Shown in pieces: positions 1 through 5,691 of a DNA stretch of 30,379 nt; the stretch's first letter is position 1; each line of letters begins with the position of its first letter. The stretch covers positions 1-30,379 of IMG/VR virus record IMGVR_UViG_3300025108_000243; one strand, 5' to 3'. Source of the DNA: a virus. A program made the position numbers and the translations under genes. The notes beneath the pieces are model-generated. The model was given only the letters and a program-made list of their open reading frames with translations, was not told the origin of the DNA and did not search any database.

Positions 1-2
1 TC

Positions 3-146
3 ATACATGAGTTTAAGTTAGCACGTAAGCTACAGTATGAGCATGAGTGGGATGAGAATAGTGAGCAAGCAGATTTTTATAGACAACGTGCTACCTATTA
101 TGGTAAGCTCAAAGATGAAGGAGTATTATATGACCCAAAGTTTTAA
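3..146 (+). CDS. C-terminal end of an unknown early protein (partial)
   Basis: An open frame runs in from the left edge and stops at TAA 144-146, giving the last 47 residues of a protein whose start lies outside the window. The visible part is rich in charged and aromatic residues (KLQYEHEWDENSEQADFY, then RQRATYYGKLKDEG) and looks helical. No family is recognised. It is read in the same direction as everything downstream and ends 36 bases before the next start, so it is probably the previous gene of the early operon. The lack of in-frame stops and the phage-like codon use support it, but the fragment is short. Confidence 0.6.
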   Translation: MHEFKLARKLQYEHEWDENSEQADFYRQRATYYGKLKDEGVLYDPKF

Positions 147-182
147 ACTAGAACTAATAAAGATTAAGAGGGAGAGTAAGCA

Positions 183-365
183 ATGAAAAGATTTAAAGTA
201 CTAACTACTACAGAAATGTTAACAAGATATATTGTGGAAGCTGAGAGCAAAGAACAAGTAGAACAACAAAACTTGTCTGGTTTAAAGATACTCAGTAATG
301 AAGTATTAGATAGTGGAGAAGAAGTTATCTATTCAGTAGAGGAGATACTAGATGATGGATGTTGA
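183..365 (+). CDS. Small early protein, unknown function
   Basis: A 60-residue acidic protein. A purine-rich Shine-Dalgarno stretch (GAGGGAGAG) lies just upstream of the ATG. The N-terminal half has an alternating pattern ending in YIVEAESKEQVEQQ, which resembles residues 15-30 of the gene at 713-943 (FIVEAKTEQEAEAL). The two are probably distant paralogues of a small beta-strand/helix fold. The pattern recalls DpnD/PcfM-like small proteins, but that is only a resemblance. The last codons overlap the next gene by 14 bases, which suggests translational coupling. Early position before the RNA polymerase fits a host-takeover role, which is inference. Confidence 0.65.
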   Translation: MKRFKVLTTTEMLTRYIVEAESKEQVEQQNLSGLKILSNEVLDSGEEVIYSVEEILDDGC

Positions 366-720
366 ACATAAGTACGTGACTGATAAACGTTTCAAGAAAG
401 CTATCAACAAGTATGTAAAGCAGTGGATACTAGACCATACACATGGTCATCACTATCATACATGGGCATGGGAGGAGGAGGATTTCATTACCTTTGGTTG
501 GCAAGGTAAGTACTATGACATCAACGTGTTTGTACCTGATGACATTCATGACCCTGCAATAGATGACATAAGGGCAGTAGCTTATGGTTTAACACTTGAT
601 GATGATGGAGTTAATCTAACTATGAACACAGAAGATGAGTGTGTTATGGTTGACTACCTACCAAGCCAAGAAGAAATAAACTTAGTAGCAGAAAGAGAAG
701 GGAGTAACTGTAATGTATGA
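352..720 (+). CDS. Hypothetical early protein, 122 aa
   Basis: A 122-residue acidic protein with a His/Trp-rich stretch near residues 28-42 (DHTHGHHYHTWAWEEED). That stretch could bind metal, but no known site is recognised. The start at 352 is preferred over the ATG at 355 because GAGGAG at 339-344 is then 7 bases upstream. It overlaps the previous gene by 14 bases and the next by 8, so it belongs to the same early operon. No family was recognised and the function is unknown. Confidence 0.7.
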   Translation: MMDVEHKYVTDKRFKKAINKYVKQWILDHTHGHHYHTWAWEEEDFITFGWQGKYYDINVFVPDDIHDPAIDDIRAVAYGLTLDDDGVNLTMNTEDECVMVDYLPSQEEINLVAEREGSNCNV

Positions 721-943
721 GTGGAACGTAAGAGTTGTAAGAACAACTTATAAATATGCAGAGTTTATAGTTGAAGCTAAGACTGAGCAAGAAGCTGAAG
801 CACTAGTAAACCCTGACACAGATGTTGTTGATGAAGAACATTGGAGTGAGATAGAAGAGGAGACTTATATACATGGTGACTATACTGAACGTATGGATGT
901 ATTGTTTCCTGAAGATTATAACAATGATGGAGAGCATGAATGA
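713..943 (+). CDS. Small early protein with VEAKTEQEAE motif
   Basis: A 76-residue acidic protein. GGGAG at 700-704 is 8 bases before the ATG. The N-terminus alternates hydrophobic and polar residues (strand-like) and leads into VEAKTEQEAEALV, a short acidic helix. The same motif, encoded by nearly the same 31 bases, appears in the gene at 1353-1577, and a weaker version in the gene at 183-365. These appear to be members of one small family expanded in the early region. It shares ATGA (940-943) with the next gene. Function unknown. Confidence 0.7.
   Translation: MYEWNVRVVRTTYKYAEFIVEAKTEQEAEALVNPDTDVVDEEHWSEIEEETYIHGDYTERMDVLFPEDYNNDGEHE
776..806 (+). repeat. Direct repeat copy 1 (codes AKTEQEAE)
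   Basis: This 31-base segment recurs at 1497-1527 with one mismatch. The first 25 bases are identical. In both places it is read in the frame giving AKTEQEAE followed by A or G, then L. It therefore links two early genes that otherwise differ, consistent with recent duplication or recombination between paralogues. Confidence 0.8.
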
Positions 944-1098
944 GTAAATGTGGTAGATGTAAAGAGACTGAAGGTAACCCTGAAGATATGGCAAACAATA
1001 TATCAGATGTATTATTATGTGATGATTGTTATACAGAGGTAAGGTACTTAGTATTAGATAACTTAGCCTTAGATAACTTAAGCCAATTAAATATATAG
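940..1098 (+). CDS. Zinc-ribbon microprotein, 52 aa
   Basis: A 52-residue ORF from ATG 940 to TAG 1096-1098. GGAG at 929-932 lies 7 bases upstream, and the ATGA junction with the previous gene is typical of this genome. Residues 4-7 are CGRC and residues 27-30 are CDDC. Two CxxC knuckles about 20 residues apart indicate a likely zinc ribbon. The C-terminal third is leucine-rich (LVLDNLALDNLSQL). The function is unknown; small zinc-ribbon proteins in phage early regions often bind nucleic acid or host proteins. It is easily missed by length cut-offs. Confidence 0.65.
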   Translation: MSKCGRCKETEGNPEDMANNISDVLLCDDCYTEVRYLVLDNLALDNLSQLNI

Positions 1099-1108
1099 GA
1101 GGAGGGAG

Positions 1109-1363
1109 ATGAGTAACATATACATACAGATAGATGATGATACCTATCTATCAATACACCAAGACGAAGAGAGTGGTATACAAGAGTGTGTACCTATGAG
1201 GTATAAGGACAATGCTTTGCTTGGACATCCTGTACATTATGCAACAGTAGATGAACTAGCTGACATACTAGATGATGTAGTGCATAGGGATTACTCTCTA
1301 TTCAACAGTAGTCCTAATCAATTTAACTTTACATTTGATGAAGAGGTAAGCAATGACAACTGA
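1109..1363 (+). CDS. Hypothetical early protein, 84 aa
   Basis: An 84-residue, strongly acidic protein beginning MSNIYIQIDDDTYLSI. A very purine-rich ribosome binding site (GGAGGAGGGAG) ends directly before the ATG. The acidic composition, including DELADILDDVV around residues 48-58, could suggest a DNA-mimic or host-inhibitor protein, but nothing specific supports this. It overlaps the next gene by 11 bases. No family recognised. Confidence 0.65.
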   Translation: MSNIYIQIDDDTYLSIHQDEESGIQECVPMRYKDNALLGHPVHYATVDELADILDDVVHRDYSLFNSSPNQFNFTFDEEVSNDN

Positions 1364-1577
1364 AAGACAACTAAGTAAATACTATGGAGATAGTGAGTGG
1401 GGTAGGAGTGCAAAGGTATCACATGTTAATGATTCTATGGGTAACTTCTTCTATGTCACACAGTATCAAGACAACAAGGTAGTAAGAAAGATAACGGCTA
1501 AGACTGAGCAAGAAGCTGAAGGACTAGCTGAAGATTGGACATTATCAAACCCAATAGTAGTTAAAGGAGAAGATTGA
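1353..1577 (+). CDS. Small early protein with AKTEQEAE motif (paralogue-like)
   Basis: A 74-residue protein. AAGAGG at 1341-1346 precedes the ATG. Residues 49-56 (AKTEQEAE) match the gene at 713-943 at both DNA and protein level, and the preceding residues again form a strand-like stretch (FFYVTQYQDNKVVRKI). It ends in TGATG, sharing one base with the start of the next gene. Function unknown; likely part of a small duplicated family. Confidence 0.65.
   Translation: MTTERQLSKYYGDSEWGRSAKVSHVNDSMGNFFYVTQYQDNKVVRKITAKTEQEAEGLAEDWTLSNPIVVKGED
1497..1527 (+). repeat. Direct repeat copy 2 (codes AKTEQEAE)
   Basis: Second copy of the 31-base repeat also found at 776-806. It differs at one base, giving Gly in place of Ala after the motif. 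Confidence 0.8.
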
Positions 1578-1816
1578 TGGCAGTAAATAAGTATGATGAT
1601 GCATACATAATGGGGTATCATAATGGTTACCATGATGTAGGTTATAACAATCCATACCATAAGCATGGTGAACCACAGAACCATATCAAGTATAGGAATG
1701 GACATGCAGATGGATGTGCATTGAAGAGAGATGAAGAGTTTATTGAGTTACTACCAGAGGAGGTAGCTGAAGGGAAGGAATGGAGTAAGATGTACAACAC
1801 GAAGGAGAGAGTATGA
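1577..1816 (+). CDS. Hypothetical early protein, Tyr/His/Asn-rich
   Basis: ATG 1577 overlaps the previous stop as TGATG and has GGAG at 1566-1569, 7 bases upstream. The in-frame TTG at 1574 would add one residue and is less likely. The 79-residue product has a Tyr-, Gly- and His-rich N-terminal half (DAYIMGYHNGYHDVGYNNPY, then HKHGEPQNH) containing a GY-x-NGY-type pattern seen in small phage proteins of unknown role. It ends in a more acidic tail. It shares ATGA with the next gene. Confidence 0.65.
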   Translation: MAVNKYDDAYIMGYHNGYHDVGYNNPYHKHGEPQNHIKYRNGHADGCALKRDEEFIELLPEEVAEGKEWSKMYNTKERV

Positions 1817-1965
1817 CTGACTTAATAATGTTTGTATGGATTGGACTGATGCTAACAGTATCAGCAGTAGGATACTTTAGTAAGTATGAGATGATAGGTG
1901 CACAGTTCTTATTGATGTTACTTGGAGTTGTATCCATAAGTATATCTTCAATAGTGTATAGTTAA
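1813..1965 (+). CDS. Two-helix membrane microprotein, 50 aa
   Basis: ATG 1813 overlaps the previous stop (ATGA) and the frame ends at TAA 1963-1965. The 50-residue product has two hydrophobic stretches, about residues 4-22 (LIMFVWIGLMLTVSAVGYF) and 30-49 (AQFLLMLLGVVSISISSIVY), separated by a short charged turn (SKYEMIG). A hairpin membrane protein is likely. Size and topology would fit a small holin, but its place just before the RNA polymerase gene fits an early membrane-acting protein equally well. GGAGAG upstream acts as ribosome binding site. Confidence 0.6.
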   Translation: MTDLIMFVWIGLMLTVSAVGYFSKYEMIGAQFLLMLLGVVSISISSIVYS

Positions 1966-1988
1966 ACTAATGTCAAAGGGGGTCTATC

Positions 1989-2786
1989 TTGGATGTAACT
2001 TTAGAAACAGAACAGAGACTAATTGAGGAACAGCTTCAGTTAGAGACTGACATGATGACAGGTGGCATACACCGTTTTAGAAAGATAAAAGATGTGGCAG
2101 TAGACAAAGGAAAGGAATCACATACACCACATGGAAGAGCAATAGTATCCAGACTAGTACATGCAGTAGCAGGTTCAGTAGTACAGTTCATTAACAACCC
2201 TACTAATACCTCACGAGATATTGCTTGGAAAAATTTAAAGGACATGGATGCAGAGCAAGTAGCATACTTAGCACTAGTCACACTAGTGGATAGCATAAGC
2301 AGAAAGAATACCTTACTGTTTGTAGCTAGAACCATAGGCTCAAACCTAGAGATACAAGATAGGTTAGACAAGTGGATACACAGTGAAGGAGAGACAGCTA
2401 CTAATACTATCAAGCTTGCTATGAAGAAAGCATATGGAGCTAGAAGGTTTGGTCTGACTAACAAGATGAACAAGGATGGCTACAAGAATACTGAGTGGCT
2501 CAAGTCTGAACGTGTACATGTAGGGTTTAAGTTAGTTGACCTTATCATACAAAGTACAGGTGTCATCAAGTTAGATACACAACAGACTGAACGTAAGAGA
2601 CGTGCAACCTATGTTGTACCAACCCAAGATACACTTGAATGGATTGCAGCATTCAATGAGTATATGGAAGGCTCACGTCCACGATACCTACCATGTATTA
2701 TACCACCTAAAGATTGGACATCAATTAAAGGGGGTGGATATCATGGACACCAGATAGATGAACTACCTATAGTGAGGAGAAAGTAA
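1989..2786 (+). CDS. T7-type RNA polymerase, N-terminal subunit (split gene)
   Basis: A 265-residue protein matching the N-terminal part of T7 RNA polymerase up to about T7 residue 300. Recognisable stretches include GIHRFRK near residue 25, DAEQVAYLAL near 88, ERVHVGFKLVDLIIQSTG near 175-192, and CIIPPKDWTSIKGGGY near 237-252. The family transcribes class II and III phage genes from dedicated promoters. This part holds the N-terminal promoter-binding and upstream-melting domain. An in-frame TAA at 1968-1970 leaves TTG 1989 as the only usable start; AAAGGGGG ends 6-7 bases before it. The gene stops at TAA 2784-2786, and the rest of the polymerase begins on the overlapping ATG. Confidence 0.9.
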   Translation: MDVTLETEQRLIEEQLQLETDMMTGGIHRFRKIKDVAVDKGKESHTPHGRAIVSRLVHAVAGSVVQFINNPTNTSRDIAWKNLKDMDAEQVAYLALVTLVDSISRKNTLLFVARTIGSNLEIQDRLDKWIHSEGETATNTIKLAMKKAYGARRFGLTNKMNKDGYKNTEWLKSERVHVGFKLVDLIIQSTGVIKLDTQQTERKRRATYVVPTQDTLEWIAAFNEYMEGSRPRYLPCIIPPKDWTSIKGGGYHGHQIDELPIVRRK

Positions 2787-4432
2787 TGAGTTTAAATGTA
2801 CACTTAAAGAGACTAGCTCAACAAGACTTAACAGCTGAGTATGCATGTCTCAATGCATTACAGCATACAGAGTGGAGAGTTAATCAGAATATCCTCAAGG
2901 TTATACGTCACATGTGGGACAATGGACAAGAGGTGGGTAAGCTACCTGCAAGGGAAGACATACCTCTACCTAACTATCACTTCAGTAAAGAACCAAGTGA
3001 GATGAACGAGGAAGAGAAAGCTACGTTTAGAATCTGGTCACGTAAACGTGCTGAGATTTACTCTAACAATAATCGTAGTGTGAGTAAACGTATCCAAGTT
3101 GAACGCACACTCCAGATAGCAGAACAGTTTGCTAAGTATGATAGGTTCTACTACGTGTGGCAGAATGATTTCAGGTCACGTAAGTATGCAAGCAGTACCT
3201 TCCTGTCACCACAGTCAGCTGATTGGAGCAAGAGCCTACTAGAATTTGGTTACTCTATGCCTATCAATAACTGGGATGATGCAAGGTGGTTGTGTATACA
3301 TGGTGCAAACCTATATGGTAACGACAAGATAACGTTAGACAAACGTGAGGCTTGGGCATGGGACTATGTAGATGAGACACATAGGATAGTAGATAATCCT
3401 TATGACAATCAGGCATGGCTTGATGCAGACAAACCCTTTCAGTTTCTAGCTTGGTGCTATGAGATGTCAGCCCTAGCTAAACAGGGTTGGGGTTATCACA
3501 CTAGGCTACCTGTCTCTGCTGATGGTAGCTGTAATGGATTGCAACATCTGTCTGCCATACTAAGAGATGAGGTAGGAGGTAGAGCTACTAACCTAGTACC
3601 TTCTGATCTACCTCAAGACATCTATACACAGGTAGCTAACCAAGCTATACAACGTATCCAAGCAGAGGATACAGAGATAGGTAGGAAGTGTTTAGAGTTT
3701 GGTATTGATAGGAAGTTAGCTAAGAGACCTGTTATGATTGTGCCTTACTCTGGTACTAAGCATGCTTGTCGTACCTACATAGAAGATGCTATCAAAGATA
3801 AGATCAAGGAAGGTGCACCTAATATATTTGGGGATGACTTGTTCACTGTGACACACTACCTTGCAGGACATATATGGGATAGCATTAGTGGTGTGATTGT
3901 ATCAGCACGTAAGGTGATGGACTATGTTAAGAGTGTAGGAGATGTATACTCTGGCATGAACAGGCACATGGAATGGGTAACACCTACAGGTTGGGTAGTT
4001 ATGCAACAGTACAGTGAGGTACAGCAGAAGAGAATCAAGACACACATCAACGGTGATGTAGTATCTCTATCCTTTCCTAAAGATAAGGAAGACACGATCA
4101 ATAAGCAGAGGACAGGGTTGGGTAGTAGTCCTAACTTCATCCATAGTTTAGATGCCTCTGCTATGACACGTACTATTAACAAGGCTACTCAAGTAGGGAT
4201 AGTAGACTTTGCTATGGTTCACGACAGCTACGGTACACACAGTAGCATGATGCCACAGCTATCTAATATCTTACGTGAAGAGTTTGTTAGTATGTATGAA
4301 GAGCATGATGTTCTTGATGAACTAAGGACACATGCAATCAAGACTCTAGGTACTGAGGATGTACCTCTGCCTCCAAGTATGGGCAACCTAGATATCCGTA
4401 ACGTATTGAAATCAGATTATTTCTTTGCCTGA
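2786..4432 (+). CDS. T7-type RNA polymerase, catalytic subunit (split gene)
   Basis: A 548-residue protein matching T7 RNA polymerase from about residue 300 to the end: thumb, palm, fingers and C-terminal foot. Catalytic Asp246 sits in ADGSCNGLQH (T7 D537). Lys313 and Tyr321 in KRPVMIVPY match T7 K631 and Y639. His479-Asp480 in VHDSYGT match H811-D812. The end, NLDIRNVLKSDYFFA, resembles the T7 FAFA foot. In the specificity loop, Arg416 is kept but the T7 N748, R756 and Q758 positions appear as Lys418, Val426 and Leu428, implying a different promoter. ATG 2786 overlaps the upstream stop as TAATG, with GAGGAG at 2774-2779, so coupled translation of a two-subunit enzyme is likely. Confidence 0.93.
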   Translation: MSLNVHLKRLAQQDLTAEYACLNALQHTEWRVNQNILKVIRHMWDNGQEVGKLPAREDIPLPNYHFSKEPSEMNEEEKATFRIWSRKRAEIYSNNNRSVSKRIQVERTLQIAEQFAKYDRFYYVWQNDFRSRKYASSTFLSPQSADWSKSLLEFGYSMPINNWDDARWLCIHGANLYGNDKITLDKREAWAWDYVDETHRIVDNPYDNQAWLDADKPFQFLAWCYEMSALAKQGWGYHTRLPVSADGSCNGLQHLSAILRDEVGGRATNLVPSDLPQDIYTQVANQAIQRIQAEDTEIGRKCLEFGIDRKLAKRPVMIVPYSGTKHACRTYIEDAIKDKIKEGAPNIFGDDLFTVTHYLAGHIWDSISGVIVSARKVMDYVKSVGDVYSGMNRHMEWVTPTGWVVMQQYSEVQQKRIKTHINGDVVSLSFPKDKEDTINKQRTGLGSSPNFIHSLDASAMTRTINKATQVGIVDFAMVHDSYGTHSSMMPQLSNILREEFVSMYEEHDVLDELRTHAIKTLGTEDVPLPPSMGNLDIRNVLKSDYFFA

Positions 4433-4434
4433 TT

Positions 4435-4453
4435 TCTAAAGTTACATCCTAGC
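4435..4453 (+). promoter_or_regulatory. Candidate phage RNAP promoter, upstream of SSB
   Basis: TCTAAAGTTACA at 4435-4446 begins 3 bases after the RNA polymerase stop codon. CTAAAGTTACA is shared exactly with the intergenic copies at 12742 and 27776. The second half (TCCTAG) differs from the ATTA ending of the others. The SSB start follows about 40 bases downstream. Position, recurrence and orientation suggest a promoter for the phage polymerase; no transcription data are available. Confidence 0.45.
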
Positions 4454-4488
4454 CAGTTGGCAAAACACATAGCAATAAGGAGAATTAT

Positions 4489-5106
4489 ATGCTAGTAATA
4501 AAAGGTAAGTCCCTATGGGCAAAAGTGTTTGAACCAGATACAAGGTTCAACGAAGATGGGGAGTATTCTACACAGGTAGTAATGCCTGAAGCAGATGCTG
4601 CCCAAGTTTGTGAACAACTTGAAGCACTCATTGATGAGGAGTACAACAAGGTTGTCAAGGAGAAGCCACAAGCAAAGGCAACCCTGTCCAAACGTGCAAT
4701 CACTGAGCCAGAGATGGATCAAGATGGTAATGCAACAGGTAACGTAGTGTTCAAGAGTAAACTCAAGGCTAAGATCAGAGCTAAGAACGGTCAGACCTAC
4801 AAGCAAAAGGTTAATGTTGTGGATGCTAAACGTAATCCAATGACAGGTGGACAGTTGATAGGTAATGGTTCAGTTATTAAGATAGCTGTTGAACCTGTTA
4901 CCTACTACATGCCAAGCAGTAAGACTGTAGGTGTGTCACTTAGACTCAAGGCTGTACAAGTTATTGACTTGGTTGAGCATGGTACTGCTAACTCTATCTT
5001 TGATGAGGAAGAAGGATTTGTAGCCAAAGCAATAGAGAAAGATAACTCTGCTGTCTTTGATGATGCAGATACAGAAGGTAAAGCTAGTGACGAAGGGGAC
5101 TTTTGA
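4489..5106 (+). CDS. Single-stranded DNA-binding protein (T7 gp2.5-like)
   Basis: A 205-residue protein of the size and place of T7 gp2.5, which coats ssDNA and coordinates polymerase and helicase at the fork. The N-terminal part (KGKSLWAKVFEPDTRFNEDG) and central basic strands (KSKLKAKIRAKNGQTYKQKV) fit the OB-fold SSBs of marine T7-like phages. The C-terminus is a long acidic tail (DEEEG, then DDADTEGKASDEGDF) ending in Phe, the hallmark of gp2.5 tails that contact partner proteins. AAGGAG lies 6-7 bases before the ATG. It overlaps the endonuclease gene. Confidence 0.85.
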   Translation: MLVIKGKSLWAKVFEPDTRFNEDGEYSTQVVMPEADAAQVCEQLEALIDEEYNKVVKEKPQAKATLSKRAITEPEMDQDGNATGNVVFKSKLKAKIRAKNGQTYKQKVNVVDAKRNPMTGGQLIGNGSVIKIAVEPVTYYMPSSKTVGVSLRLKAVQVIDLVEHGTANSIFDEEEGFVAKAIEKDNSAVFDDADTEGKASDEGDF

Positions 5107-5446
5107 GGCAAGGGTTATCTCAGACCTAGTAGCACGTGACATTCCACATGTGTATGAGCCAGAGAAGTTGGCATACTTTGTGGAACGTCACTATGTTCCT
5201 GACCTAAAGATAGGCAAGATGATAGTGGAGCTTAAAGGATACTTCAGACAAGACAGTCAACGTAAGATGAAGGCTGTTAAGGCACAGTACCCTGACTTAG
5301 ATATACGATTTGTATTTCAAAAGGCAAGCTCCACTATACAAGGAGCTAAGAAAAGGAAGGATGGTTCTAAGATGACCTGTCAAGAATGGGCAGACCGTAA
5401 TGGTTTTATATGGGCAGAAGAAACAATACCAAAGGAGTGGTTATGA
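5060..5446 (+). CDS. Endonuclease I, Holliday junction resolvase (T7 gp3-like)
   Basis: Matches T7 endonuclease I, which resolves branched DNA and helps degrade host DNA. The catalytic set is visible: Glu in GTFEARV, Asp in YVPD, and Glu and Lys in VELKG, corresponding to T7 E20, D55, E65 and K67. The strand QYPDLDIRFVFQ and the end AEETIPKEWL also match T7 (HPELDIRIVF, LIPAEWI). The product is about 120-130 residues, shorter than T7's 149. The start is uncertain: ATG 5060 or 5063 gives a long overlap with SSB, while GTG 5087, with AGAAGG upstream, gives a shorter one and keeps all catalytic residues. Confidence 0.9.
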   Translation: MMQIQKVKLVTKGTFEARVISDLVARDIPHVYEPEKLAYFVERHYVPDLKIGKMIVELKGYFRQDSQRKMKAVKAQYPDLDIRFVFQKASSTIQGAKKRKDGSKMTCQEWADRNGFIWAEETIPKEWL

Positions 5447-5691
5447 GTGCTATAGATATAATAGAAACAGTTAAGTCAACTGTAGATTTACAAGCTGAGT
5501 TCAATGAGAAGGGCTTGAGTGTATCAGTGTGGTTAGACTCAGATGAGATAGAACACACAGCACATTATGATGATATGGCTATTGACATAGTAGGTGACCC
5601 TGAAAAATATGATGACGAAAAACTGAAAAAAATTATTGAAGGTTTGGATTACATGTCAAAGTATATAAAGGAGTCAATGGGAGATGCCTGA
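5443..5691 (+). CDS. Hypothetical acidic protein, 82 aa
   Basis: ATG 5443 overlaps the endonuclease stop (ATGA) and has AAAGGAG at 5431-5437, so it is preferred to the upstream in-frame start at 5410. The 82-residue acidic protein has a strand-rich first half (GLSVSVWLDSDEIEHTAHY) and a helical second half (DDEKLKKIIEGLDYMSKYIKE). It occupies the place where T7 carries gene 3.5 (lysozyme/amidase and RNAP inhibitor) but shows no zinc-amidase motifs. Function unknown. It overlaps the primase-helicase gene by 8 bases. Confidence 0.7.
   Translation: MSAIDIIETVKSTVDLQAEFNEKGLSVSVWLDSDEIEHTAHYDDMAIDIVGDPEKYDDEKLKKIIEGLDYMSKYIKESMGDA

Noticed and set aside
2036-2473. Reverse-strand ORF of 145 aa
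   Set aside because: It mirrors the strongly conserved N-terminal RNA polymerase subunit. Its product has no recognisable pattern and no ribosome binding site context. All other reverse-strand frames are similar shadows.
2770-2800. Split RNA polymerase explained by sequencing error or programmed -1 frameshift
   Set aside because: A well-placed GAGGAG and a TAATG junction support a true second start, and no X-XXY-YYZ slippery heptamer is present. An error is not fully excluded without reads, so this is listed as the refuting test.
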